Shown here piece after piece: positions 23,790 to 35,207 of a stretch of DNA of 64,000 nucleotides. The position numbers and the translations under genes were made by a program. This stretch comes from Synaphobranchus kaupii (taxonomy: Eukaryota > Chordata > Actinopteri > Anguilliformes > Synaphobranchidae): assembly GCA_029718625.1 (NCBI GenBank), contig CM056377.1:104978585-105042584 (forward strand), read 5' to 3'. The notes below the pieces were generated by a model. The model was not told the DNA's origin, searched no databases, and saw nothing but the letters and a program-made list of their open reading frames with translations. Position 1 is the first letter of the stretch. Every line of letters begins with the position of its first letter.

Positions 23790-26265
23790 TATATAGTTAC
23801 ATTCCTGTTTCTGCTCATTTTCTTTTTTAATACAATGCCTCTTCCTGCCTGTAGGTGGCGCTGCAGAGGGAGCCTGTTAAGGGGTTGATGATGAACACCT
23901 AGATATCTGCAAGCCAGGGGATAAAACACCCCGTCTCTGTCCTCTTTTTTACTTTTTCTTACTTTTTTCTTTTCTTTTTTTTACCTACCCGCTGATCCTG
24001 TTTTAAGTTCTCGTCTCTATGTTATTTCATTAGCCTTTTGTATTGTGTTATATAGGACAGGAAGTGTTTGTTTTCTTTTCTTTTTAGTGCACCTTTTTGT
24101 TGGTTTTGGGTCAGAGTAGCAGAAGTCTTACCATTGTATTTATTGATGTTTTGGGAGGAAGAATAACTACTGGCTTTCAGATCAGAGGACCAGCCTTCCT
24201 GCCTCTGGCCTGCCCCCCATCCAGTCCAGTTCAGCAATCTAAAAACTATGTATTATCTGTATGTATTTATTTTGTTATTTTGTGTATGTGTATGTATGTG
24301 TTTTTCAGTAATTTGCCTTGTTTTTGACATCCTCTATGGGTTTTGGTTTGATTATGTCTATAGAGTCAAGTGTGTGTCTCCAAAATTCAATTCAAAACTT
24401 TGACAACTTGGGCTACACTATGAAGTGCATGCATAATTTTTTCAAAAATTGTATTTGGTCTCAACATAAGGAAAATATTCATAAAATAATTAATGGAAAG
24501 TTATATGCTGCATTATTGGCATATGCCTCTCAATACAAAATTATCTATAATAATATTAATAATAATAATATTCCACACAAACTTCACCATAGTTTTACTT
24601 GTTTACTATATGCAAATATTGCTTAGAAAGTCATGCAGCTCTGCTCTTTTCTGGGCTCTCTGTGCAATTTTATACACAACAAACCGTTTTTACGGCAATG
24701 ATAAACCATTTGCCTATAAATGATCTTGGCATCCCCTTCTGCTAGCTGTCATGTAGTATTCCACAGCCAGACTAAAAACAGTCATAATTCACTTGATATT
24801 TTACATCCGCAGAGGACAAAGCTTGACAGATGATAAATAGCAACTACCGACAATCATCAATGCGTGCAGTCCTGTCTGTGCCATGAGTGTAAATGTCACC
24901 ATAATGCAGGAATATAATTTTTGTATGTCATATGTTTAAAAAAAAACAAAAAAAAAAACATGAGCCATCGGCATTGAATCATGAATGGATGAAACTGCTC
25001 ACATCTATGTGCATGGTCCACTTTTAATACAAGCAAGCTGTAGTGTACATGTTAAAACCTGACCAGTAATGATGCATATCCATTTATAAATACCAAGGGT
25101 GATTGGCAATTTCATTGTGTACCATATGAGAGAATAAATTGCTTCACTGAAGCATATAGACCTATCTGAATATAGATGCCTGTAATCTGGAACACATTTT
25201 TATTTATTTTAAAGGAAACATTTTGAAGATACCACAATATGTTTTTGATCAGGTATACCAATACCTTACTACATTTTTAACAGGAATATGTTTCACTTCT
25301 AATCCTTACTGTTTAGATTTAGCATTACTTTAGAAAATTGTTATTTTATTTTTTTGCTTTAGGTGCACCAACAAATACATACATACACACATACACAATC
25401 TAACTAAATAAAATGTTTATTTTGTAACATATTTTGAACAGTTTTGAAATATACAAAGCTATTAACTGCCTTTTACAGAACATATATCCACAAACAAAAT
25501 CACTCGATACATTTAGCCATACTGTTCGATTTTGATTACTGAACTTTCAATACATTAAATGAAAAAATAACAATAATAACAAACACATTGGCAAAATCAT
25601 ATTAACAAAGCATGAAAAACAGTAAGGTGAACTCAGGCAAAAAAAAAAAGATAATTTCTATTTTTGATCTTTCTGAAGAGCAGATGTGTTACCAGTATGA
25701 TCATACATGACATGTTTAATGTAGAAACATCATAACCGACTTATGCATTCATTTCTATTGACCATATTTTGACATCATAGGTGATTGTGACATCCATCTT
25801 GTGATCATTTTAATGCCTGAATTATTGAATTATTGAATATAACTCTCAAAGCCTTTTTAATCAGACTTTTGACACAGTACTCAAAATTGTGTTAATATGT
25901 GTAAGTGCGAAGCAAAAGCAAACAAGTTGGTTGGTCTGCTATATTTAACAACAAGAGTGAAAACACTAGGTAGCCAGATGCAGACTACTGGACATTGCAG
26001 AACAAAGAGTTTGCACACTTTTATGAACTCCAAAACCATATTTATTAACCCCTTTAGTAGCACTGGCCCATCTTCAAGCCAGAAGTGGTTTATATTAATT
26101 TGAATTCAATAAACTTTTAAATAATCTGGTCGCACAATAAAGTGTTAAAACTCATGATTATATTTCTTTAAACTATTTTACGATCCCAATGTTATAACGA
26201 CAACAGTTCCTTATTTTGCAACATGACACAATACAGGCTCAATCAAAACGACGACTCTGTGCGTT
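23790..26265. other. AT-rich noncoding stretch
   Basis: No gene or bounded element recognised. The sequence includes C/T-rich DNA near 23940-24080, A-runs near 24940-24960, and AT-rich DNA with no coding signal. Confidence 0.4.
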
Positions 26266-26269
26266 CGAT

Positions 26270-26950
26270 GTTGTCATGGTTTCTGGCAGCCTGCTGTTGT
26301 TTCTGCGGTCGTTCTTTCGTTTGACGACATCGGGACAATCTATCGGATTTTTCCGCCTCCGTTTCGGTATTTGAATCTCGCCCGGCAATTATTACTTTCA
26401 CCTGTTTTGGATTTCCTGCCGGTTATAAATTGCCCAGGACTTCCGCATTTCCAACGATTCGATGTTGTCGTTGCTATTTGACTATTGGAGTCGGTATGGT
26501 AAAGGATAGCGGTCTTTGCGGTTCTGGTTGTTACTCGTCAGAAACGTAGGTAGTCCGGTTAAAGAGTTATTTAGTCTTTTTGTTTCCTTTTCTCTCTTTA
26601 TCCTTTTATATTCCTCTACCTGTTACCTTTTGTTCAGCTCGTTCACACCTAGAGTTGTAGGTAACAGATTATTTTTCTATTACGTTTCTTTCGCCCTTGT
26701 TACTCGGGCTTTCTTTTGTTTTTCACTGACCTCTAGTTATACGCCTCTTGTGTGAGTGCGTGTGGTTCCTTTGTTTACTACTCGCTATCGCAGTTTGCCC
26801 TCTTTTGGGGTTTTGTGTTGGCTTACGCCGGGAGGCATTTTCCGGAACACAGAAAACCCAGGGTTGAAGCTTAATTTAGCTCACTATACCCGCTTTGTAG
26901 TACACCCCTCAGGATTATGCGTGTAGGCAACTGGATTCAAGAACAGTAAC
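26270..26950 (+). other. T/C-rich promoter- or LTR-like segment, unclassified
   Basis: Composition changes abruptly from AT-rich to T/C/G-rich. The segment begins near TGTCATGG (26272), has a TATA-like GGTTATAAATTG near 26421, and a 12-base direct repeat TTCGATGTTGTC at 26264 and 26458. This resembles an LTR, but I could find neither the matching end with CA nor a target duplication, so the assignment is tentative. Confidence 0.3.
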
Positions 26951-27299
26951 CATTTTATTTTTGGCATGTGTTCAAAAAGGTGGTGCTAGAGATGGGGTTA
27001 ATAAAAAGCACCTGCATGCATTGATTGAATCCTGGTGGAGGCACATTTCACTGCTATGTTCCATGGCTTCACTTTGACCAAATGCAAGAATAAAATTAGT
27101 AGCTTTTGGAATTAATTTGGCTGATAACATAACCTCTGTTCTATGTTTTCTTCTTGAAAATGGACACTAGCCACTTTGCCCAGATTCATTTTGTGGAATA
27201 ACTTTTTTGTTTTTGTTTATAGTTTTGAGGTCGTGAGTAGGGCCACCAATTTGTCTTCACCATATGACCGCCAGGGATGCGATCATTTAAAACTATTTC

Positions 27300-27742
27300 T
27301 TTTCTTTTTAATATTCCCACCACCACCACCCCTTTTTGGAGATTAACTTTTATTAATATTTTTCACAAAACATAAAATAAAATTAAGAAAACAATATAAA
27401 ATGAAAGACAAAATGCATACAATAGGTAGAAGATAAAAAAGGGAGGCAATAACAGATTGGTCATGTGTGTGGATTTAAGAAAGTTAGAAATGGGGTCCAA
27501 ATTTCCTTGAGTGGTATACTGTTTTTTAGAGAGGCAGTCATTTTATCCATGGATATGTATTCTATGAGAAGGTTGAGCCTATAGATGATATTTAATGAAT
27601 TCTTGGATTTCCAGTTTAGATTAACAGTTATTTTTGGCAATGAGTACAGGTTCACTGTATTTTGTTTGTAGATCAATTTGTGCAAGATCTCCAAGCAAAG
27701 ATGGTGGGATTCTGCAACCCAAGATAGAGTATAGTATTTCAA
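27300..27742 (-). pseudogene. L1-like retrotransposon 3' end (ORF2 C-terminus and 3' UTR)
   Basis: On the minus strand an open frame (27742 to 27461, 93 codons) ends in a pattern typical of the C-terminus of fish L1-type ORF2 proteins: NWKSKNSLN, a Met-rich helix with DKMTASLKNS, then EIWTPFLTFL. Beyond the stop a T-rich 3' region leads to an AATAAA-type signal followed by an A-run at about 27340. A 5'-truncated insertion of this kind is the usual product of target-primed reverse transcription. The upstream reverse transcriptase is absent. The family call rests on a short motif only. Confidence 0.45.
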
Positions 27743-28429
27743 TGGTTATCCTCCAGTGGTCCCCATAGGCACTTCAATGGCACAGTCAAGTAACTAATCA
27801 GACAGTCGAGTTTCTAAATGAGATGTTAATAAAATATTTAAAAATAGAGAAAGTCAGAGGAAGGAAAGTAAACGGATGGATGGAAGTTTAAATGGTACGA
27901 AAAGCAAACAAGTGAAGCAGTATCCGCCTGGTACACTGCATACCAACGGTTTGAATTTATTTTGCACAAATAATAATCAATATATTCCAATAAGATGACA
28001 ATAGACTGAAATAAAATAAATAATAAACATGGATTAAGGTCTGAGATCAACACAGAGGGGAATCATCTGTCAGCAGGGGAAGAGACAGCCTTGAGCACCG
28101 ATTGGATGTCATTCAAGATTTAACGGATACATTCTTAATATGCCACTGGAAAAGTGGACAATATCAAATTATGCATTGATGGGGGGGGGGGGGGGGGTGT
28201 TATTCCATCAGCTTGACAACTCTGACAGTAGATCGCTACTTTGCATTAGATAAAAATTCAAGAACTGAAAAAAAACTGACAACTGAGCATATGTGTGGTC
28301 ACGGATTAATCAACAGATGGTATATACAATTATGTTTTACATATTTTATTTGTTCAAGAAAATCCATCACAACTGATATGAAAGTTGCAGACACAGTGCA
28401 CCTAACTGCCGTGAATTTCTCCTCCGTTG
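27743..28429. other. Noncoding stretch with a 17-base G run
   Basis: AT-rich DNA with no recognised gene. A homopolymer G run lies at 28181-28197. The last part (28200-28430) may be the decayed start of the transposase relic that follows. Confidence 0.4.
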
Positions 28430-28910
28430 CAGACATAATCCGATAAGCATTTTTTGATGCTAACATTGATTTTTAAAAATGTGACATTGTAAACTTTGTA
28501 TCTGACAATGAAAGTTATGTTAAAAGCGCCTAAAGACATCTTTAAAAGCTTGTTGCCAAATTCTGTGCATTTAACTTGCAATACCCACATTGTGGCAGTA
28601 GCGAGTAGTATTTGGTCAACTCATTTTCTTAAAGTTAGCAATCCTGTGGCCACTCAAGAACATTTTTAAACATTGTCCAAGCAGGAAAATGCGTTACATG
28701 GAGCATTTGAGCAATATTACACGATTACTTCTTGGTCAACCACCCCCTAAACCATATTAAACCAAATGGGAAAGTTGCTATTCTGCTGTAGAGTACCATT
28801 CAAAGTACGTCCGTTTTTATCCCAGATTTGTGGAAATGGAGATGGATATCACACCAAACATCATTGTGCTGACCGAGCTCAAGGCAAGGGTTTGGAGACA
28901 CAGCTTTTGT
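28430..28910 (+). pseudogene. hAT-like transposase relic
   Basis: Pieces of a transposase-like protein can be followed across several frames: VNFVSDNESYVKSA near 28485, then KDIFKSLLPNSVHLTC and NTHIVAVASSIWSTHF (28530-28625), then KHCPSRKMRY near 28670. This order (VSDNA.Y, PNSVH..C..H, P.RK.RY) is that of hAT-related transposase-derived proteins common in fish genomes. At least two frameshifts and several stops separate the pieces, so the gene is dead. Ends of the element were not found. Family assignment is from memory of the motif order and needs a profile search. Confidence 0.5.
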
Positions 28911-29738
28911 TAATCGCTGAAAATGGCAAGAGTACCGTGTACATTTTAGGATATCATCAGACCTCAGCATTAGTTTTCAGGTCTCGGGAAGAACAATGCG
29001 AAGTCTAAGGTGCCATACAATTGGACATCAGGTTGTCACAGACAAAATGGCCTTGGACAAAAAAAGCATCAGAGAAAACGGCATCAGGTAAAGAGGCTTC
29101 AGACAAAAAAGCATGAAGCATCAGGCGAAATGGTGTCATGGCAAATTCCTTCGGCTCACACCTCACTTTAGGTAGCTTTTGGATCCGCCAGTGTAAAATA
29201 CCATAGTGAACTTACAACAAATTTTATTATTAAATTAACACATTTCAACGGTGAAAAAGTGTTATGAGCTCATGCTGGGGATAGCTAGCTGGCTAGTACA
29301 TTAAATAAATAAAAATACCAGTAAATCGGCAATATTTAGTAATCGGTATCTAGCTAGCTATACCAATAGATACCTAGCTAGCAACTTAACGATCGCATAA
29401 TGTACAGCTAGCTGGCTAGCTACGAACATAATATGTGCATTGCCTGTTCAGCTGTCTATCATGTAAGTGATTTTAGCAATAAATTATACAATACCTTTGT
29501 GCTAGCTAGCTATTTATATGTGTGTGTCTAAGTATTCTAAAATTGTCAGTTTGTGACTAGCTGGCTAGATCTGCTAATGCTGGGAATAACGTAAGCTCAG
29601 AAAATTCGGTCAGAAGGCCAAAGCTGAGTAGGCCTTTTTTTTGTTGTAGCTAGCCAGCTAGGTAGCTGTATATTTCAGCTGAATCTGACCAATTTCCTGA
29701 TAATTTCAGTCATGGGCTAGCCAGCTGAGCAATGCATA
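28911..29738. other. Noncoding stretch rich in GCTAGCTAG words
   Basis: 29030-29150 contains a loose repetition of 'gacaaaa..gcatcag'. From 29280 to 29720 there are many GCTAGCTAG/CTAGCTGGCTAG tetramer clusters, a composition often seen in teleost intergenic DNA. No gene seen. Confidence 0.45.
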
Positions 29739-29740
29739 TA

Positions 29741-30330
29741 CAGTGGCCTCCACTATTATTGGCACCCCTGGTAAAGATGAGTAAAAAGTTATAAAACATT
29801 CACCATTCGGTGAATTAGCTTAATGTCACACTGAAAAAATGAGAAAAATCCAACCTTTAATTGAAGTAAATTTATTATGAGAAAAAAAAAAAAACTCTAA
29901 TCAAGAAATAAATATTTTTATTGGCACCCCTGCATTTATATATAGAATAAAGTAATCATTTTTTATATTTTGGTCACATATCCTTTGCATGCCATGATGT
30001 CTGTGACCCAACAACATCAATAGACTCTTGATATTTTATTTTCTGGTACTCTTACAAGCAATACTATAACGTCTCTGCATTTGAATGGATCTCTATGGGA
30101 ATTAGGGGGTGGGACTAGATTTAGCTGTAAATTATGCTGGAACAGTATGGAATACATGGTTGGCTAAATGGCTGTAAGTCATCAAGGGTCTGAGGTAGCA
30201 AAGGAGCCTCAAACATCACTCTGCCGCCAGATATGCAGTAGATATGGATGGATCACTTTAAGGGTTGTTTCTCCTGACAAATTTTCCTATTGAATTGTAT
30301 GGAAAAATAAGTCAGGAGAAGAAACCCTTC
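29741..30330 (+). mobile_element. Tc1-like element fragment with a different terminal repeat and the shared module
   Basis: After a TA (29739-29740) the element starts CAGTGGCCTCCACTATTATT, and an inner repeat of ATTGGCACCCCTG recurs at 29758 and 29920, the IR/DR layout of many fish Tc1 elements. This end is unrelated to the Sleeping Beauty-like end at 3456. Directly after it (29975-30330) comes the same module found at 3690-4385, 22505 and 23095. No right end or transposase was found; the module runs out near 30330. Confidence 0.7.
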
Positions 30331-30435
30331 AACCCTTAACCACTAAGCTACAGGAACATTCACAGTTGGTAAGGTAGGTAGACAGCCTGTTAAGCATAGA
30401 TAGTGTACTTGGCGGATGGCATACCTACCATCCCA

Positions 30436-31870
30436 ACATATGTATTTCTATAGCGCCACCAGGTGGATTGATTGGGTTAGAACTGCAGGGCTCAAGTCTA
30501 GATCTAACTTTCAATCAACCCACCAAGTTTCAGAACTTATGTCAAACGGTTTTAGAATTACTAGCATTTTTGTGATAAGCCATGCCCAATGCAAAATTAA
30601 TTCGCTTCTCATTCGGCCATTTTTGACATAGGCCATAGAAAAGTAAGGCATGTATGAAGGGGGGCTGAGTCCCTTGAACAGGTTTTGTGCAAATTGGTCA
30701 TATACTGTAGGAGGAGTAGCATTTTAAGTGTTTTACAAAAAATGCTAATTAGCGGAAAATTGAAGATGGCAGACTTCATGGTTCCTTGAGGCAAATTTGT
30801 TGGGCATGAGCAGCAACAAATTTTGTGACTCGAGATGAAACGGGGCGTCGGCAATGGGCGTGTCAATGTCTAAATTGTCACGTGCACCACAGCGCCACCA
30901 ACTGGCCTATTTGGTGAGGGCTTGTGAGATGAACGTCTAACTATATGCCAAGTTTCATAAGAATCAGCCAAGCGGTTAATGAAAAACACAGGGTGCGTCC
31001 CAATATTCTTCACTCCCCACCTCCCTTCCTGCACTCCCCCACTATCACTCGTCTACTACCCAGAAGTATGTGGAGGAAGGGAGGGGAGGAGGGGAGTGGA
31101 GGAAAGGAGCCGTAAAAAAAAATTGGGACAGCAAACCAAAGATCGGTTTCCGGGGTACGGAGTAGAGGAGGTGGTAGTGGAGGAAGGGAGAGTGCATTTT
31201 TCGACTATTGGGACGTACCCACAGGGAAGTAATAGATGAGTACATTTGAAGCAAAATGGTGGCAAATTCAAGATGGCGCCCACACAATTAGTAAAGACCT
31301 ATGATCCAAATCCGCGCCTTTGTCACTGTAGCAATTTTAAAATCTCTGCAGAAGTGAATTTTTTTTTTTTTTTGTGAATTTTTTAAATATTTGGATCTCT
31401 ATAGTGCCACCACATGATTGATTGGGTTAAAACTGCAGAGTTCAAGTCTTGATGTTACGCTTAACAGACCTACCAAGTTTCATAACTTTCTGTCAAATGG
31501 TTTTGGAATTATTAGCAGTTTTGTGATAAGCCACGCCCACTGAAAATTCATTGGCTCATCATTTTGCCATTTCTTGACAAAAGCCTTAGAAAAGTAAATG
31601 ATTAAGGAAGGCCTTTGAGCTGAGTGCCCACGCCAAGTTTTGTTCAAATTGGTCAAATTTTGTAGGAGGAGTAGCATGTTAAGTATTTTACAAAAAATGC
31701 TAATTAGTGGAAAATCCAATATGGCGGACTTTATGGGTCCTTGAGGCAAATTTGTTCGGCATGAGCAAAGGGACCTGTATAGCAAATTTTGTGACTCTAG
31801 GTGAAACAGGGTGTTGGCAGTGGGCGAGTCCATGTAAAAATTGTCACGTGCACTACAGCGCCACCAGGTG
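30436..31870. repeat. Dispersed repeat present twice (30436-30900 and 31385-31870)
   Basis: Two diverged copies begin near 'tatag(c/t)gccacca' followed by 'gattgattgggtt', and share 'cca(a)gtttca', 'gataagcca(t/c)gccca', 'gtaggaggagtagcat' and 'acaaaaaatgctaatta', ending near 'agcgccacca'. The phrases 'gcgccacca' and 'gccaagtttcataagaatc' are characteristic of an abundant noncoding teleost repeat. A MITE (30991-31220) lies between the copies. No coding content. Confidence 0.75.
30991..31220 (+). mobile_element. 230-bp MITE
   Basis: The ends are imperfect inverted repeats: GGGTGCGTCCCAATATTC at the left and the reverse complement of GGGTACGTCCCAATAGTC at the right. Both flanks read ACA (30988-30990 and 31221-31223), a possible 3-bp target duplication. 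The interior is strongly purine/pyrimidine asymmetric (CCTCCC runs, then GGAGGAGG runs). No protein is encoded; the superfamily is unresolved. Confidence 0.65.
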
Positions 31871-32062
31871 TTTAATCTGCGTCATAATATAGAGCATCCA
31901 AGAGTTTGGCAATCCCAACAAGCCTGCCAAGTTTGGTGTTTCTAGACCAAACTAGCTCACGGGAATGTTAGGTGAAATGGGAGAAAAAAAAAGAATCGGA
32001 ACAAAAACAACAGGGTACCAGCAGCTACGCTGCTCATCCCCTAATAAGAAAATACAAATACG

Positions 32063-32156
32063 AAAACACAACAACATTACAGAAATGCGCTGCATTTGAC
32101 AGAAACACAGCGACATTACAGAAACACGCTGCATTTCATGAAAACACAGCAAAATT
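32063..32156 (+). repeat. ~39-bp tandem repeat, about 2.5 units
   Basis: Units read roughly 'aaacacag(c/a)gacattacag' then 'aaa(c/t)gcgctgcattt', with small changes between copies. Confidence 0.7.
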
Positions 32157-32646
32157 AATATTCCCTACGACCAAAATATTCAGGTGGCATCTGCCACAGT
32201 TGGATCTACAGAAGTTGAAGAACTGAGAGCGGAGTAGACAGGATTTAGCTGGGTGACTTAAAGTAGCCAAACCAAGTAGTTTGATTAAGAAAGTACACTG
32301 TATCTTAACATTAGCAGCCTTAACCTTCATTCATTAGTCTGCTAAATTAATTTCTAACATGATCTACAGACCCGAAGCTACAGTCAGAAAAAATCATTGC
32401 TACAGAAGTAACGTTAATGGAAAAAATACTTGGGAAATTTAACAAATAAAATAACACCTAATTTATCTAAATCTGGCATTGTGCCCTTTTTTCACTCCCT
32501 GCTCAAATTTCACTCTACATTATGATGAACGTTGCGAAACGCAATCTCTGCCTGTTGTTCAGAGGCAGATTAACTGAGTTCACCATCACATTCATTCATT
32601 ATGCTGGTTAATTTCCCCATGCTTAGCTGTGTCCTACCGTATCGTA

Positions 32647-32734
32647 TCATAAAAGCAAACAACATTTTTTTCATCGGATAGATTCATTCATATGAATTAA
32701 TCTATCCTATGAAAAAAATGTTTGCTTTTTATGA
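32647..32734. repeat. Near-perfect palindrome (~42-bp arms)
   Basis: The left arm (TCATAAAAGCAAAC... to ...GATTCATTCAT) and right arm (ATGAATTAATC... to ...GTTTGCTTTTTATGA) are reverse complements apart from a few mismatches or indels, with almost no loop. It may be a MITE relic or a cruciform-forming AT-rich palindrome. Confidence 0.7.
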
Positions 32735-32747
32735 ATGAATATGGTTT

Positions 32748-32775
32748 TTGAGTTCACAAATGTGTGTGAACTCAA
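32748..32775. repeat. 11-bp perfect hairpin
   Basis: TTGAGTTCACA (32748-32758) and TGTGAACTCAA (32765-32775) with a 6-base loop. It lies 13 bases from the palindrome just upstream. No function inferred. Confidence 0.6.
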
Positions 32776-35202
32776 TTAAATCTTTTTTGTTTATCTAAAG
32801 TTAAATCTTCTTGCCTTCATCTGGTATCATTACAACTATTACAAGCAATAGTGTTCAATATATGAGTACCTATAATATTTAGTGAAATATAAAGTGTATA
32901 TAAACCTAAAGTTCAAACTCACTCACTCACATCAACCCACATTTCTTTAAAAACACCATGCAATCCAAATCATAATTTTTAATAGATAGATTATAAATAA
33001 TGAACCAAAGTAAATTTGGCTGCACCTGCTGCCCTCATGCTGAAGCAATAGATGATCTGCAATTCTTGTTTCATGAATGCCATTACAAATATTTTGGCAT
33101 CCAGCGTAACTCCATTCTTCTCCAACACAGTTCACCTGTGTCACCCTTTGTCCATCTTAACACTGACAGATAATTTAAAAGTTTGTACAGGTGAGTAATG
33201 CATGAGGTTAATGTACAATTCTATTCTGACATTTTCAAAACTATGTTTTCCAAGTAAACACAAGAGATTTCACTCTCTTTCAGTGAGTGTGTATGACCTG
33301 TTTATATTGCAGAAAGTCTTTTATAAATTGACTTCACCTGTACATCAGTGTCCATAGTACCTGTTATACTACAGTACAACACAGTACTACTGTTAAACGT
33401 GTTACCAATCAAAAATAACTCTAATAAATGTAGTGTTGCTATTTACACCATACATATCTTAGCAAAATAAACTGGAATATATTTTTGTGGTTGCTATTTG
33501 CATTGCATACAATGGGTTTTGTTGTTAAAAAAGCTTAGCTGGCCCAGAAACTATTACAAACTATTATAATAACACTGAAAATTCCTTAAAAATTATTTTA
33601 TTTGGACTGAAATGTTATTTCTTTAAACTAAAACAAGTTGTATTTTATCTCCATTGTCTTCTGGGAATAGAGATTTTCTCCAAAGAGGGAGAATCAAGTC
33701 CTTTTCTGAAGTACAACTTTTTATCTAGTTTTGTCTGGGAATTTAGAGATTAGCTCTTTCGGACCTTGTTCCCAAAGGAATATCTTTATTTTTGTTTTTT
33801 GAAGGACATTGTAAGGCAACAATGAAAGATTCTGCTTGTTTGAACACATCCTTCCCACCGGGTACATGTCAGGTAGACAGGCAAAGGGAGCCTATAACTG
33901 TTCTCAGCCTTTAATACTACCAAAATGGTCTAGGGTAGAACCTGTGCTGATGCAAGGTTAATGGAAAATAGTTTTTTTCAAGTATATGTCTATAGGGCAT
34001 AGGTGCTATACAAGAAAGGTTCAATACAAAAAATATATAATATATTATGTGTCATATAGGAAATTGAGAACAATGAACTTGAAAACTTAAGAAGTCAGTC
34101 GACCCTTCAAATACACCCAGCAGATCCTTGACTCCTGGATGCAATAAGAAAGGTGCTCTCCGGAAGACATTGTGGAACAGGTGAGGCACTGGAGTAGTTC
34201 ATTATGGGCTGGACTTTCAACTGGGGGTCCTTGAAGGTACTGTAAGGGCTGAATATTTAGATTTGGTAAATATTTTGAAAATATGAAACCTTTTTTTAAT
34301 GTATAACCCTAACCCTGGGACTGGCTCTGGTGCCACTAAACTACCACACTGACTGTGGTCATCCAGCTAGCGAAGAACCATCAGCGAGGACACTGGACAA
34401 AGAACCAGCACCCACCCTAATGATCCCAGAGCCCAATTGTCCTGCACTCTGACCCTTCCCGCTTCCCTTAGCCGCTGCTTCCCTAAAGCTCCACCCCAGT
34501 CCAATAGTGGATGCCAGCATCCCCAATTCCGTCTACCAGACCAAACCCTGAATTTATGAAAGGTATATGAGCTCTAATGAAATCTCATTTTGATGATCTT
34601 GAATTTGAATAATATTTATTCAAAAAAAACAAAACAAGATTTACAGTGTCCAGCCACTAAAAGTATCAGCATCCCCATTCCAGGTTGGAAATCCAAAGAT
34701 TTTGCCAGGAGAAAAAACGAGAAATTAAGCTTGCTTTAGGGAATTACTTTATCTCATTCCCACTGAGTGACATACAAAGGTGTTATTGGACTAATAAAGC
34801 ACAGCAAGTCAATGTACTAAACAAGTCACTGAATATAGACAGTATTGATCCAAAAACAAAGACATAATTGGGAAATGTGTCAGTCCAGTTGCTTCAGTAA
34901 TCACATTGTACATAATAAAGCACCATGTTTTCTTCCCATAAAAAAATAAAAAAACTTACTCATCAACAATACAGACTCAAATCGTTTAAAGTAAAGTTTA
35001 GATTTTCATCCAGGGTCAATTACTCAGTGGGGGGAAGAAAGGTCTCCATGCCATGGAAAATCATTAAGATAGCCTTTAGCTCAAAACAGCTTGTTAGTAA
35101 TTAGGTTGTGGTTAAACAGCTCAACTGGACAGGTCAAGACTATGCAGTGGTACCACAAAAACAATACGGTAGTGTTTTACTATTATATTAAATTATTTGA
35201 GG
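32776..35202. other. AT-rich noncoding stretch
   Basis: No gene recognised. A C-rich patch around 34310-34550 contains two CCCTAA-like words but is not a telomeric array. The last five bases before the retrotransposon (35203-35207, AGAAC) are its target duplication. Confidence 0.4.
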
Positions 35203-35207
35203 AGAAC

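Noticed and set aside
26044..26999. Second large piggyBac element between TTAACCCC (26044) and GGGGTTAA (26992)
   Set aside because: The inner bases of the two ends match poorly once aligned and no transposase trace lies between them; chance TTAACCCC words are likely.
34300..34320. Telomere-like CCCTAA repeats
   Set aside because: Only two imperfect units within ordinary sequence.
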